DNA from: Epiperipatus broadwayi
Taxonomy: Eukaryota > Onychophora > Udeonychophora > Euonychophora > Peripatidae
Length of the DNA stretch: 64,000 nt
Assembly (NCBI GenBank): GCA_028023455.1
Contig: JAQFVV010006215.1
Coordinates: 3,889,230 to 3,953,229, forward strand
Direction: 5' to 3'
The position numbers and the translations under genes are program-made. Below the pieces are notes generated by a model. That model ran no database searches. It saw only the letters and a list, made by a program, of their open reading frames with translations, and had not been told where the DNA came from. This document shows, one piece after another, positions 24,346-36,220 of the stretch. Numbering within the stretch: the first letter of the stretch is position 1; each line of letters opens with the position of its first letter.

Positions 24346-24806
24346 AGTTATACTTATTATTTTATTGTTATTATAATAGTTTTTAATTAACAGACAGTTT
24401 ATATATCTACAAGTGTTATGGACCTATGTTTTTCATAAGCTCAGCAAAAATAATAGTCTGATAGTAGTGCATCATCTGGTCATTTAATATTATTTGATGA
24501 CCAGAAAAAAAGGACCAATGTGTTTTTTCTTTGCCACCTGTATAAATATTTCTTTTTTATGGATTAATAAAAATGCAACTAGTAGATATATTTTACGATT
24601 TCTAAAATTAATTTATAAAAAATTTCTGCATTAGAATTAAAGGAAATATTAAAAATAATAAACTTTTCATCTGAAGTTTCATAATTAAATTTTATGATAC
24701 ACTGTATATAAATCATATGAGAGAAAAACAATCTTTCGGACATGTACTACTGGTTTTGATGTACTTGCATCCCCCCATCAACAAGTATTTTCAAAGCATA
24801 GATGAA

Positions 24807-25412
24807 TCATTTATATTTACCTATTGACTGTACTTAATTCAGGATTTTATTTTATTGTGAGTCTGATAATTCAAATGACAAATTATTTGTACAAATTTAA
24901 TACCCTGTATCTAGGGAAGAGACGGCATCCCATTTTCAATTATTCATGATTTTGAATTATATTAATTTTGAATATCTAATTAATGTATTTGTGATCTACA
25001 TATGTAAATCACACGAGAGGAAACCAATCTTTCAGGCATGTGCACTATTGGTATTAATTTGATTGCAACAACATCAATAGGTATTTTAAAAGCAAAGTGA
25101 ATCACCTATTCTTAGAGCTTATTTTTATATAAACCAATAACTAAATAGTGCATGACTTTTAAAGATTGGTTTCTTCTCACACAATATACATATATTGATC
25201 ACTAATATATTAATTACTGATATCGAAATTAATATAAATCAAACTTGTGAGTAATTAAATATGAGATGCTGTCTCTTTCCTACAATATATAGAATTCAAT
25301 TTGTACAAATAATTTGCTATTTGAATTATCAGACTTATAATGGAATCAAGTCTTGAATTAAGCATAGTCAGTAAGTGTGAATTTATATAAAATAAGCTTT
25401 AAGTATAAATGA
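24807..25412. mobile_element. Large foldback element centred near 25098
   Basis: Long inverted arms pair across a centre near 25098. The left block AATTCAAATGACAAATTATT (24870) mirrors AATAATTTGCTATTTGAATT (25308). AGACGGCATCCCA mirrors ATGAGATGCTGTCT. The inner CGAGAGGAAACCAATCTTTC mirrors AAAGATTGGTTTCTTCTC. The inner arm also repeats, in direct orientation, the segment at 24709-24830 (ATGAGAGAAAAACAATCTTTC), so the structure is a palindrome built partly from a direct duplication. No coding frame was found. Confidence 0.7.
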
Positions 25413-25670
25413 TTTCAAATAGCAATAATGATTAAAATATTGTACATGTATAAAAAAAATGTAAAATACTGTAAATTATGCATAAAAATATATTGCTTTG
25501 AATAAAATTAAATATTGTAGTTAATAAAAAAAGTAAAAAAAGTTTGTCTTGTATCAATTTTTTTCAAATTTGAAAATTTTTATTAGTCATATTTTATTTC
25601 CTTATTTTTTTAAAAGTGAATTTTAAAGTAATTTTATGTTGTTTCTTTGCTTTTATGTGATTTTTGAAAA

Positions 25671-25880
25671 TTACAGTACATATCCCCCATTTTCAAAGCA
25701 AGTTAAGTCTGTTTTTGTGTGCTTTCCTTGGTGAGCATTTTCTGAGGAACCTATTCTTTGCATAAAATAAGATCCAGGTGTATCAAGAAAATATTGTAGT
25801 ACATGCATGTCTATTTGCACATCTTTTCCAGTTTTTGATAACATTTTATAAGCAAGATCATGTATATAAATCAAGCACAC
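25671..25880 (-). other. Unrecognised 69-codon open frame, possible exon or pseudogene
   Basis: The translated sequence is mixed in composition (for example KTGKDVQIDMHVLQYF and DTPGSYFMQRIGSSENAHQG), unlike the low-complexity frames around it, so it may derive from a real protein. I recognise no family. There is no obvious acceptor upstream or donor at its end, and no neighbouring frame extends it. It could be a processed-pseudogene fragment or chance. Confidence 0.15.
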
Positions 25881-26150
25881 ATGGGGACAATGTAAAACTA
25901 TAATTCAATTTATTTTATATTTTTTTAGACTATCCGCATATACGTGTTCTAAACATTAATAGAATAAAATGAAACATGCACTCATACATATGCACATCTA
26001 TGTATATTAAGCTTAATGTGGAAGGATGTCTAACATGAAACAATCTCTCGCTTTGTGGATAAATAATTTGACGTACATAATGATTATGAAAACATGTAAA
26101 TAATATTTAAAGAAAAATGGTAAATGAATAAATAGAATTTATACCCTCCG

Positions 26151-26612
26151 GTGTTTTCAGACTTTATCCAGACTTCGGGGTTTCTGATCTACATATCTGA
26201 TCAACAGGATGGCAAAGACTTTGCTTTAACAAGACATAGGCCTGGTAATCTTCATCATCATCATCATCTTCAGATGGAACTAAGTGGCTACATGGTGATG
26301 GCTTGGACAGAGCTGGGTGGATGCACTGAAGTGGGCTTCTATTCCATAATCATTTCACTGGCTAATGTTGATTTTTTCAAAATCTTGTGGTTTCCACTCA
26401 ATAATTTCTTTGCTGTAGTAGCATCAATAAAATGGCAACTTTTTCATTTAACTTGTAGGAACTTTTATTGGAAGCCAAACTTGGTTCTGTTCCCTTTCTT
26501 ATTAATTTCTTTAGTACTGCATGATCAACATCTCCCTAATTGCAGCCTTAGGATATGGCCTCAGCAGCTTATAGCTGGTAATCATCAGTCAGATATCAGG
26601 AGCTCATTATAG
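26151..26612 (+). other. Unrecognised 153-codon open frame in a less AT-rich stretch
   Basis: This is one of the longest non-repetitive frames in the window. It contains a (CAT)n run coding HHHHH and a hydrophobic middle. An acceptor-like TGTTTTCAG ends at 26160, and GGCCTG|GTAATC at about 26245 could be a donor, so a short exon is possible. No domain was recognised, and the other frames here also have few stops. A decayed gene or chance are both open. Confidence 0.15.
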
Positions 26613-28097
26613 CACCACAATACTTCTGCAGCCACGATTTCCCTCTGCAATGACCACAGCAACAACCATCAAAGTAATTATACAAGTAATATGAATGAGA
26701 ATAATAATCAGAATCAGCATAAAAATATCCAGAAAAATCTCAGTACCTGGTGAACAGCTTATATAATACACTCATTATACTATGAATTTAGGATACACTG
26801 CTTGTAACTATTGCATGAGCCAACTCTTAACTTGGTGGCAAATGGATTAAAACAATGCCTATATCTTTTCCATTTTAATGTTCTTATCGCTTATTTCAAT
26901 CTTTAAAAATTTTATCTTTAATTTTTATCCAGGGTTTTACTCAGACCACTTTAATTGATTAACATCAATTTAGAATTTTGATACAAAGAAAAGTTTTTCT
27001 TACTTTACCATTACAAAGGATTGAAAGTAAAAAGTATAAATCCAAAAATAAAATCAGATTTTCCCTGCAAATATTGTAGTCTGATTTCCTCAAACTCTTT
27101 TGTTCCTAAAAGTAAAATACAAAGCAGGATGACCATTAATACATTAGTGAATTTTAACATCCGGTAAGACAATGGCCATTTGACTTTGCTTAATTTATTA
27201 GCATAGACGCGTTGGACTATATACAATTACTTTAAATCATTTTTTTATAACATGTAAACAACTTTGTGAAACATTTGCCATTATTAAAAATAAAACAAAA
27301 ATACTACTCGCTTATAGAACATAATCATATGCGTAAAATTACAAATTGTAGCATTAATATTTAGCTTTATTCTCGTGTATATACACACACCATCCTCACT
27401 CATTTTATAACACATTTATATAGTCCATACATATTTGATTATTGCAATTTTATGGTTATACATATACTCTAAACTTATACACACTAATATTTTATTATAT
27501 ACATGAGTTGTAGCTTTAACTACAGCCACCTTGTGCGCGGCCACTCCGAGAATGCCCGTCACAATATATTTGCTTAACCATAAAAATAAAGCCCAAATTT
27601 TTTTTTTACAGTTTTTAAGTTATATTTGATAATTACAGTCATAACTGTAACATTATAATATATATATAGATTATTAAATATTAGTCAAATTATGTTTATA
27701 GAAATGCAAATATCATTCTTCTACTAATCCCTAGTTGCATTTTTATGTAGAAAAAAATTTTCATAATGTTATATATTTATATTTTTTAACGTAATACAAA
27801 ATTTGATAATGGTAATGACAATAATAAATTACATTTCAATAATATATCAATTACACATAGTAAAAATATTTTTTATATATTATATACCCATATATATTAG
27901 TTTTTCCTCTCTTTTCTTTTTTTAATATAATTTTTAATTTGATTTTTATTTACCTATAATGTAGCAAGCTTTTTACTTTAATAGGTAAATTATTAAATAC
28001 TTTAGGAACATAATGATTTCTCATTCTAGTTCTATATTTATTACAACATTTTAAAACTATGTATATATCCATTTTTCTTAGACACATTTCAAACTTG

Positions 28098-28226
28098 AAT
28101 AATATTTCTATAATATAATTTTCATTACACTATTTGTGTGAGAGTGTTGTAGTGAAAATTATACTACCGAAATATTATTCATTATTGGATAATCTCTAGT
28201 CTAAACAATTATTAATAAAAAATATT
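28098..28226. repeat. Internally deleted family A palindrome inside the LINE
   Basis: AATAATATTTC...AATTTTCATTACACTA at the left is the inverted complement of TAGTGAAAATTATAC...GAAATATTATT at the right. Together they match the outer ends of the 32391-32830 palindrome with the middle removed. The CATTATTGGATAATCTCTAGT tail of family A follows. The ribozyme-like core is absent. It separates two conserved C-terminal RT segments of the host LINE. Confidence 0.6.
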
Positions 28227-28939
28227 AATAAATTCAAACTGATTTACATAAGATTTTTTGAAAGTATTATCAAAAATATTTTGTTCTATTATATATTCAA
28301 GAAGTTGATTTTGATTGAATAATAAAATATTGGGTTTGTATCCATTTTTTTCTTTATATAATATTCTTCGATTAGATCAATTATTCTTTTTTGCAGTAAT
28401 GCTAATCTATTAATATTAGAAAAGCTTGTAAAACTATAAAGTATTATTCATTATCTCAATAAAGATTCTCATAAAGGTTTATATATAATAATAAGAATAT
28501 TTAAAGTAAAAATATCTTTGATTTTGTAGAATATTATTATAAAATATCTAAATTTATTAATTAGTATGTTAATATGACGTTTCCAAGACCTTTTTTAAAA
28601 TCTATCAACATTCCAAGATATCTAATATATTTTACTTCTTTTATTTTTATATATTTATTATTATTATATATTGCCTTATTATCATATATATAATCACATG
28701 AATATAGATGTATATGAAAATTTTTATATTTTATGTGAAAAGAAAGTATTAACATGTATTTTGTTTTTTTCTGAATTTATATATATTCCTATTTCGAAGG
28801 ATGAAAAAACAGTTTTGTTCAGAATTTCTTGATATTCTTTAATTGCAATTTCAATACTGTTATTTATAATCAAAATAACAGTATCACCTACATATTGATA
28901 TATTGATTCTTCAATATTAATATTTTCTAGATCATTTAT

Positions 28940-29457
28940 AGTCTGAACAGGCACTAACCTGTATTCAATGCACTTAAAAATTCGCAATAATCAAGCATAT
29001 TTTGCCAATAGAGGGATCTTCCAAACCACAAGACAAGATAGTGATTTTTATAGAGACAAGAATGGCCTATCTTATCTTTAACCTAAATGTCCACTTATAT
29101 AGGCAAATCTGAAGCATCTTGATTTGGAAGTGTGAAGTAGTTGTTTTCTCCACTGTTTAAATCCATTATTTCCTTTACAAATTAACTTACGCTCAAAATC
29201 TTGCGATTTACAGCAAGTTAATATTACGATTTTACTGTTGGAAATTCTATAAACCATATAAGTGGACATTTAGATTAAAGACAAGACAGGCCATTCTTGT
29301 CTTTATAAAAATCACTATCTTGTGTCGTGGTTTGGAAGATCCCTCTATCGGCAAAATATGCTTGATTATTGCGAATTTTAAAGCGCATTGAATACAGGTT
29401 AGTGCCTGTTCAGACTATTTACATAAGCTTTCTGTGTGCTATGTAAATTAATTACTA
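28940..29457. mobile_element. 518-bp inverted-repeat insertion in the LINE, 13-bp target duplication
   Basis: CTAGATCATTTAT occurs at 28927-28939 and 29458-29470 and flanks the insertion. Arms of about 150 bp are inverted copies: GTCTGAACAGGCACTAACCT at 28941 mirrors AGGTTAGTGCCTGTTCAGAC ending at 29415. The arms enclose a ~180-bp spacer. A 40-bp unpaired tail (ATTTACATAAGC... to 29457) lies at the right. Joining the flanks restores the LINE reading order from INDL to the segment before YVGD. A 13-bp duplication is longer than most DNA transposons make and suits retroposition. The family is unknown. Confidence 0.75.
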
Positions 29458-29660
29458 CTAGATCATTTATGAAAATCAGAAACAACAATGGTCTTAGTAT
29501 AGAACCTTGAGAAACTCCATATAAATTGTTTTGCTCATATTCAGTACATTTGATATTTTTGATACAATATATTTATCATTTAAATAAATTTTGAAAAAAA
29601 AAACTGAGCAATTTTCCTCTAATTCCACAATTTGCTAAATTAATTAATCAATTGTTTAAG

Positions 29661-32390
29661 TTAATTTATTATTAATTAATAAAATATTTCACTTTTTAAA
29701 TTGAAATTTGTAATAGAAGAATTATATAGCATAAAGGTCTTTAATGTTGATGTTCTAATTTGTAGAACTCTGGTGCAGTACATTTATTGCACCCCCATTT
29801 GGTGCACTTTGTGGCGGATTTCATTAAAACAGTTCAATCATGAATGATTTTTTTATATTTAAAAAGATCATATTTTATATAGTAGTAATTTTATAAGGCA
29901 TTAAATTTTATTTAAATAACCATATACTCTTACATAAGGATTAATCACTTCATTTTTATTTTTGCACTATAATTTTATTTTATTTGGGGAATCATTTTAA
30001 CTGTATACTTCTCGGTGGAATTTAAATAGTTTGTTTTATTTTTTATTAACACTTTTTAGTTTTTCAAGTAGGCCATTTCTAAGTGTTAGTTTTAAACTCA
30101 TTATCAGCATTTAACATTTATTCAATCATTAGTTATATATCTGTTCTTATTGTTGATCTTAATCCTTTTGAATTTTCCAATATTTTTAAATATTTTTAGT
30201 TTTTCTATTTTCTCATCTTATATTTTTTCATGTAATAAAATCCATTTTTTAAAACTAAACACACACACACACGTATGTATATATATATATGCATTTGAAG
30301 ACTTTTTTCATAAAACTTATGGCATATTTTTATAGTGCTGAAATTCAAAAAATAATCAATGATGATTATGATAATTTTTATCGTATGTATAGAAGTGTGA
30401 ATTCTGAGCTGGAAAATCATAGGTATAGTATAAGAAGAAAGAGATATCGGGACGAGTAAGTAATGATTGTTAATTAGTCTTGTATATATTTAATGATTTA
30501 AATTGATGTTTTAGATTTTAAAAAACTATGCTGCATAAACGTCGTTTAATAAAGATTTTTTTTAAAAAAAGAAATCTTAAAAAAAATATTTGTCAGTAGA
30601 AATATATATGAAAAAAGGTTGGTGAAAAAATACAAAAATGTTGAATGTGTTGTATATTTAGAAATTAAACTTTACATTTTATCTACAAGCATTGGATCAA
30701 TAAAATATAATCAGTAAGCTTATTTCTGAAAATATTTTATTACTAAATAACAAACCAATTCGACTACAAATACGGTTTAACAGAAGTTTTCATATATCAA
30801 TATTAAATGTTCTTTATAAAAAATGTTTGCTTTAAAATGAATAATTGTTTTTATAAGGGTACTGGTTTAGAATGTACTCTCTGCTATTTTGATTTTTATA
30901 AGGTGCCCCAAAATGATAGCTGACACAAACAAACACTGAAAGAATGTCAGATAATATTAGCACATCAGTGATATAAAATGTTCTAGTCATTTTGCCCAAT
31001 AAAAAATTGCTATTTTCAGTAAAAAAAAACTCCATAAACTGTCATAGATAATCACATGAGCAAAATCCAAATAATTTAAAATCAAATATAAAAAAATAGT
31101 AGTAATTAAAAAATGACATATAAACCTAATGAACCACATGGCAAAAAAAAATCAAATGTCAAAAGAGAATATTCAGCAAGTACTAGTAATTTATAAATAA
31201 TATTCTACTTCTTTTCCTATGTATTGATTTTTATTATAACATATCATACCATTTACACTTTTTTAGACACTTTATCAATACTTTTATTTGTATTAAACTA
31301 ACAGTTTCGACTGTCATGAAATCATCATCAGAGCTACAATATTCAAATATATAATTATACAATTAATACACTTATCCACATATTGATATACATAATTAAG
31401 TACACAATATAAACAAAAATAATTATACATTTTAATATGACCTTTATAAATAATCATTTCCCATTTTATTACTTTACCTTTTAAATAATTTTATCAATAC
31501 TTTATATTAATTTATTTTATATCACTTTATTTTTAAAAATATTAGTTAATATAATAATTATAACTTTAACATTTATTTTACTATTTAACATATATTATTA
31601 TCATCATTTTTCTTATATTATAAAAAATTAACTTCTAATCTTGTTTTATTTTTATTAAATATTTCTATCAATTAACTTTACCCACATTACAAATTATTTT
31701 TTTTATTACAAAAAATTACCCACCTCTTGTTAATTCTATTTCCAAAACCCAACTGACAAAAAAATTCAAAATTTGTACTTGTTTAACACTCCCTCTATTG
31801 TCATTTTCTTTAACTTTTTTTAAACCTTTTCAAATTCTAATTATTATTAATTGTTTATAAAATTGTTCTTACCCCAAAATCCCTATTAAGACTTGGTTTT
31901 ATACTCTTAATCAAGATTAATTCAACTCTAACTAATATATTAATTAGTTGAAAATAACTCTTGCTTTTTACTTTGTTTTATTAAGAAACTCTCATGCATA
32001 AATTATATTTCCTATTAACAATGTTAGTTTCTCAAATATTCATTCAATAATAGAATACTTACACTTAGTTCATGATTTAATTTTTTGTATGCTTATATTT
32101 TAGTAAAAAAAAAACTTAGTCTGGCTATATAGTCAAGTATCTAAAAATTTTAAAAATTTACATTACATTTACTTAAGGGAAGAAATTTTTACATCTACAC
32201 TGTTTATTTGAAAATTTTTTAGAGGCTATTATACTATGCCTTGCACTTTCCTTTGTTTAATTATAGATTATAGCTTCAATCACAACTAACATTTGGTTTC
32301 TTCCACTAGAATAGATAAAGCATTTTGAAGGCACTTTTCCAATAGAGTAGTTACAAGTAATGTTGTATAGTTAATAATATTTCTTGGTGT
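29661..32390. other. AT-rich stretch, no gene recognised
   Basis: It contains a (CA)n(TA)n microsatellite at 30259-30290 and otherwise low-complexity DNA. CAGTTTCGACTGTCATGAAATCATCATCAGAG at 31302-31333 resembles a phrase frequent near retroelement ends in invertebrate genomes, but I cannot place it in an element. Small frames at 30150-31035 are not supported. Confidence 0.4.
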
Positions 32391-32478
32391 AATTTTCACT
32401 ACACCATTCTCATGCAAAGTAAGGACTGGTTTTTATCCACTTTTAACACCTTATAAAGGGATATAATTATAAACATAT

Positions 32479-32549
32479 GACCAAAGACATGTGAAAAAGA
32501 TCTATGATTCACAAGATGCACATTTTGTGCTGAACCGATCATTTGGCCT
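32479..32549 (-). ncRNA. Decayed hammerhead-like motif, family A left arm
   Basis: Read on the minus strand, the stem I strands are still complementary (GGCCAA at the start, TTTGGTC at the end). The GTC triplet is present at 32486-32488. The core CTGATGA has become AATGATC, and stem II has lost its 5' half. Probably inactive. Confidence 0.3.
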
Positions 32550-32657
32550 AGAACAGAATCTCTTATACATATCCTTATCATTGTTCAATATCTATTTACT
32601 GAACAACGATAAGGATAAGCAAGCAAAACTCTCCATATGTATAAGAAATTCTGATCT

Positions 32658-32733
32658 AGGCCAACTGATGAGTACTGGTTCAGCAGAAAATGTGCATGTT
32701 GGGGATCATAGATTCTGTTCACATCTTTGGTCA
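32658..32733 (+). ncRNA. Hammerhead-ribozyme-like motif, family A right arm
   Basis: CTGATGA is at 32665-32671 and GAAA at 32686-32689. Stem II is GTACTG / CAGCA with one mismatch around a GTT loop. Stem I is GGCCAA (32659-32664) with TTGGTC (32727-32732). The candidate cleavage triplet is ATC at 32723-32725. Stem III (ATGTG / CACAT) is good but displaced by one extra A after GAAA, so cleavage may be impaired. Confidence 0.42.
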
Positions 32734-33364
32734 TATTTATATCCTCCCATAAGGTGTTAAAAGTGGATAAAAAACAGTCCTGACCTTGCATGAGTGTGGT
32801 CTAGTAGTGAAAATTACACTCCAGAAATATTATTCATTATTAGATAATATTTAGTGTAATGAATGACTAATAAAATTATTAATGTTGCATAATTGTTACA
32901 ATCAACAGAGGGCATTAAACCATAATACCATTTTAATGAGATGTGTTCAATAATATCTTTTAAAAAAATTGTTTTTAGTAATTGTGTTTTCCTTGGATTT
33001 GAAACATCGTGTAAACAAATTCCAATGACAGTCCAAATCCAATGAAAATCAAATTAGTGAAATAAAAAAAAAGTTATATTGGGATTAAAAAGAATAATAT
33101 TAATATTAAAAAAGTTAATATTAGTGTTATAAAAAGTACAAGACTGTAAGAAGAGAGTCAATTCCCAAACTTCATTTTTCAGGTTCAGATACTCTAACCC
33201 TACAACCTTATGAAACTCACTATAGAAGTGTTTGTAAAATATGACTAATAAACTAAATTATCTACTATCCATAATTATTATGAGGTAATGTTTAAATAAG
33301 TTTATTTTTAAATAAATTGATAATAGTAAGGTATTTTTAATATAAATCAGAATGTTTAAATAAA

Positions 33365-33770
33365 GAAAATGCAGTGATAGACAATATAACATTTAGTATA
33401 TTTTGAACAATTATCACAAGTCTGAGTAAAAAAGTAATCATCTTATGTTTAAATAAAAAATATTTACAACCAGAACATATTTACAATGGAATTATTCAGA
33501 AATGTAAACATTTTCATTTACATATAAATTTTATTGCTTATCATGGTGAAATGGCACCCATCTGTTTAATATAATGTAAGGATAGAGCATATAATATTTG
33601 TAAGGATAGAGCATATAATATTTAATATATTTCAAACAATTTAAGCCAATAAGTAATCCTCTTATATTTAAATTTAAAATGTTTACAATCACAATGTGTT
33701 TTTAACAATAGAGTGATTCATAAATCTAAGAATTTTTATTTACATATAAATTTTATTAATTAGTTCTGAG
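33365..33770. repeat. Diverged ~235-bp tandem duplication
   Basis: Two direct copies share AGTAATC.TCTTAT.TTTAAAT..., TTTACAA and TTTACATATAAATTTTATT, ending near 33535 and 33760. Between them TAAGGATAGAGCATATAATATTT is itself duplicated (33577-33623). No coding frame was found. Confidence 0.55.
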
Positions 33771-35490
33771 ATTTGGAGCCCTCATTGATGAAAGCACCTT
33801 TATGGCCTATACAACCTGCACATAAGCATGCAAGGCTCCACAAAAAAGTGATTATAAATAATTTTTTAAGACAAATCTATAAAATATAAGTAACATTTAA
33901 ACAAAAATGTAATTTAGTTTGATAAAATTAACAATTATTATATTTTTTAAATATTTCCTCATCACCTGGAATTTTTTGTGTCTTTACCACACAAATATGC
34001 ATCCCTGCTTTACTTTCTGAACAAACTTATTTACAATTCAAATATTATGCAAATTCCCTATGTTGGTTATGTTCTTATAAACACTACAAGCCCCTCTTAT
34101 AATCAGTGCCAAGTTTATGACTTCTCAGTAGTCGAAAGTATGCTAAGCAACATGCTATTATAATTAAATAAAGCTTTTCTCTAGATACTTTGGATGTATT
34201 TATTTTTTGAATTACTGAAATATAGTGGTGAAAAATATCTTAAAAAAACCAATTTTACAAATTACAAAATCTAGCTTGATCTGATAGTACCGAAAAAAAA
34301 AAAAGCTATCCCTCATTATTGGATTATGTACAACTAAACAAAAAAGGAACTATTATTTGTTCATTAAAATCACCTTAAGTGTGCAGTGAGTGTGTTTTTT
34401 CTTATTATTGTTTAACCCAAATCTGCAAAACAATGTCTCCTTCAAAACTAGGCATCAAATAATCATTATGTGTGTGACTTCTCAAAATAATACTATAAGC
34501 AATTAAAAAAATCTTTAAACAATTTTAATGAACAAATAATAACTATTTTTTAAGTTGTTAGTTGAAAAAAAGGTCGCTATTTTTTTCTGATCGTTGTTTA
34601 ACTGAAATCTAAAAAACGTCTTAATTCAAAACTATTTGCATAAATTTTTTTGAAAAAAAAAAAGCGATCTATTTCTATGTTTATCCAGAATCTGTAAAAA
34701 ATATCTTCTTTCAAATATGGATATCAAATTTACTGTGTAATATCTACACTAGATTTTGAAGACTGTTCGGTATCTCCCAAGTATCTAAAAATATCTCAGA
34801 GCAGCTACTAAATGTTTACTGGCTTGAAGATAATGCTATGGTCTTTATAAATGAATTAATATATATTAAATAGATTTTAATTAGTCTTTTGACTTACTTT
34901 TTATTTATTTATTTATGTAAAAGTCTAACACATTTATTCCCAATTTCCCAATTTGTGAGTCATGATTTTCAAGAAAGTAACAACGAATTTTTTTGGGGAG
35001 GGGTCTCATTATGTTCATTTGCGATTTTAATTATTTTAGGAAATTTTACCATGAAAGTTTCCAGTATTTATTAATTTCAGTGTACTATTTGCACTATTTG
35101 ATTAGTGTTCATTGCAATATCTTTAGAAGTGACAAATCCATCATGGCAGATACTTAAAATTATTAAAAACTCACAGTATAAATATATTAAACATAATATT
35201 TAAAATTTTCGCCATGATGGTATTATGTCGCCAAAATATTGAACTTTGTAGATAAAAGATAGATACTTTATTTCAAAATTCTAAGGTGATTGGTGAATGT
35301 TAATAATATAATTTGAAATAGAATATGCTATGCTGACAAATATTTTATTCTGTTAAAATTATTGACAAAACAAAAAGCAATTATTTTTAATTGATACAGG
35401 ATAGTAGTATCTTGAGTTCTACCAGTCTTTGGCTGCCCCACTTAAATAATTTGTAGCGATGATGATTTTTTCTTTATCAATTAAAGTATA
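33771..35490. other. AT-rich stretch with small inverted and direct repeats
   Basis: ACTATTATTTGTTCATTAAA at 34349 recurs inverted at about 34525-34548. The phrase TGTTTAAC..AAATCT followed by TTCAAAACTA recurs near 34408 and 34594, with a weaker match near 34680. These look like a decayed unclassified repeat. The frames at 33978 and 34889 are not supported as genes. Confidence 0.4.
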
Positions 35491-36220
35491 TGCTATGTGT
35501 GTGGGTACATTTATGTATACACAAAATACATATTAGTTAAATAATATTATAATTGTAAAACTAAACAGATTGCTAAATGTGTGTGTATATTTATATATAC
35601 ACAAAATAAGTATTATAAATGATATTATAATGGTAAACTAAATGTATGTGCATGGATGAATGGCATTCACAATATTTTATAAAAGCATTAATCTAATTAA
35701 ATAGTTTAATTAATGGTAAAACCATAAACTAACTTACCAAGAAAGTTAGATGAATTCGAGCAAAGGATTAAGATAAAGTAAACAAAGCCATTGCAATCCT
35801 GAATGTTTAGTTCTTGATCAGATTTAATGATAATAGAAACATTGCTTAAAATAGACAATTCTAAGGTAATTGCATTATCTGATCAGGGATTGAATATTGT
35901 AATTCAAGAGATGACCACCATGTGAACAGCAGATGGCCAATCAAGGGAGTCTATACTAAAAACAATGAGAGGGTGAAACAGATCTAGAATAGAACTGAGA
36001 CAAGTCACTTGCTAAGTGAAGCTCTTTAAAGGCAGATGTGCCATTTCCTCGGGTGCTCCAATCAGCTCCTTCCTTCACTTAGCCTTGCAGAGAGGTTTAT
36101 CTCTATACGTTCAAAAGTAAACCTAGGAACTGTATAACAGGTTGTATTGATCTTATTATCATTTTGTGCACCTTTGTGCCCTTATTGTTATTTATATAGT
36201 GTGTGTATATAATTGTCATT
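35491..36220 (+). repeat. 5' LTR of retrotransposon 2, left part
   Basis: It starts TGCTATGTGTGTGG. An ~83-bp tandem duplication opens the LTR (ACACAAAATA...AAT.ATATTATAAT at 35520 and again at 35601) and is present in the 3' LTR too. It contains CTTAGCCTTGCAGAGAGG and AACCTAGGAACTGTATAACAGG, also in the 3' LTR at about 43540-43600. The LTR resumes at 39224 after the insertion. Confidence 0.82.

Larger units (their letters stand above)
25413..27929. other. AT-rich stretch with two unrecognised open frames
   Basis: Apart from the frames at 25671-25880 and 26151-26612, I see no element ends. A short GC-rich phrase (TTGTGCGCGGCCACTCCGAG) stands out at 27532. The minus frame at 27011-27226 is not supported. 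Confidence 0.4.
27930..29660 (-). pseudogene. LINE reverse transcriptase, minus strand, interrupted twice
   Basis: Read on the minus strand from 29640 there is CGIRGKLLSFF (fingers/palm region), then GVSQGSILRPLLFLIFINDL at 29463-29525 (RT motif B region). After a 518-bp insertion comes YVGDTVILI near 28880, where the catalytic Y-x-D-D box has lost its first Asp. IGIYINSEKNK and YLGMLID follow. Further on are NINRLALLQKRIIDLI (about 28400) and TRMRNHYVPKVFNNLP (about 28020), as in the C-terminal part of many non-LTR RTs. A family A fragment interrupts it at 28098-28226. Multiple stops and the YVGD change make it dead. Endonuclease and 5' regions were not found. Confidence 0.75.
32391..32890. 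repeat. Family A head-to-head palindrome
   Basis: Two family A units face each other. The left arm begins GGTGTAATTTTCACTACACC and the right arm ends with GTAGTGAAAATTACACTCC (about 32830). The arms are about 200 bp and the centre hairpin (CCTTATCATTGTTCA / TGAACAACGATAAGG) lies at about 32596. The right unit continues with the family tail ...AATGACTAATAAAATTATTAAT. The right arm keeps CTGATGA at 32665, while the left arm's core is decayed. Overlapping small frames here are products of the palindrome and not genes. Confidence 0.72.

Noticed and set aside
31302-31336. CTGATGA...GAAA on the minus strand, resembling a third hammerhead
   Set aside because: The 16 bases between core elements cannot form a stem II next to the core, and GACAGTC/CTGT pairing conflicts with the required fold. 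No stem I partner was found.
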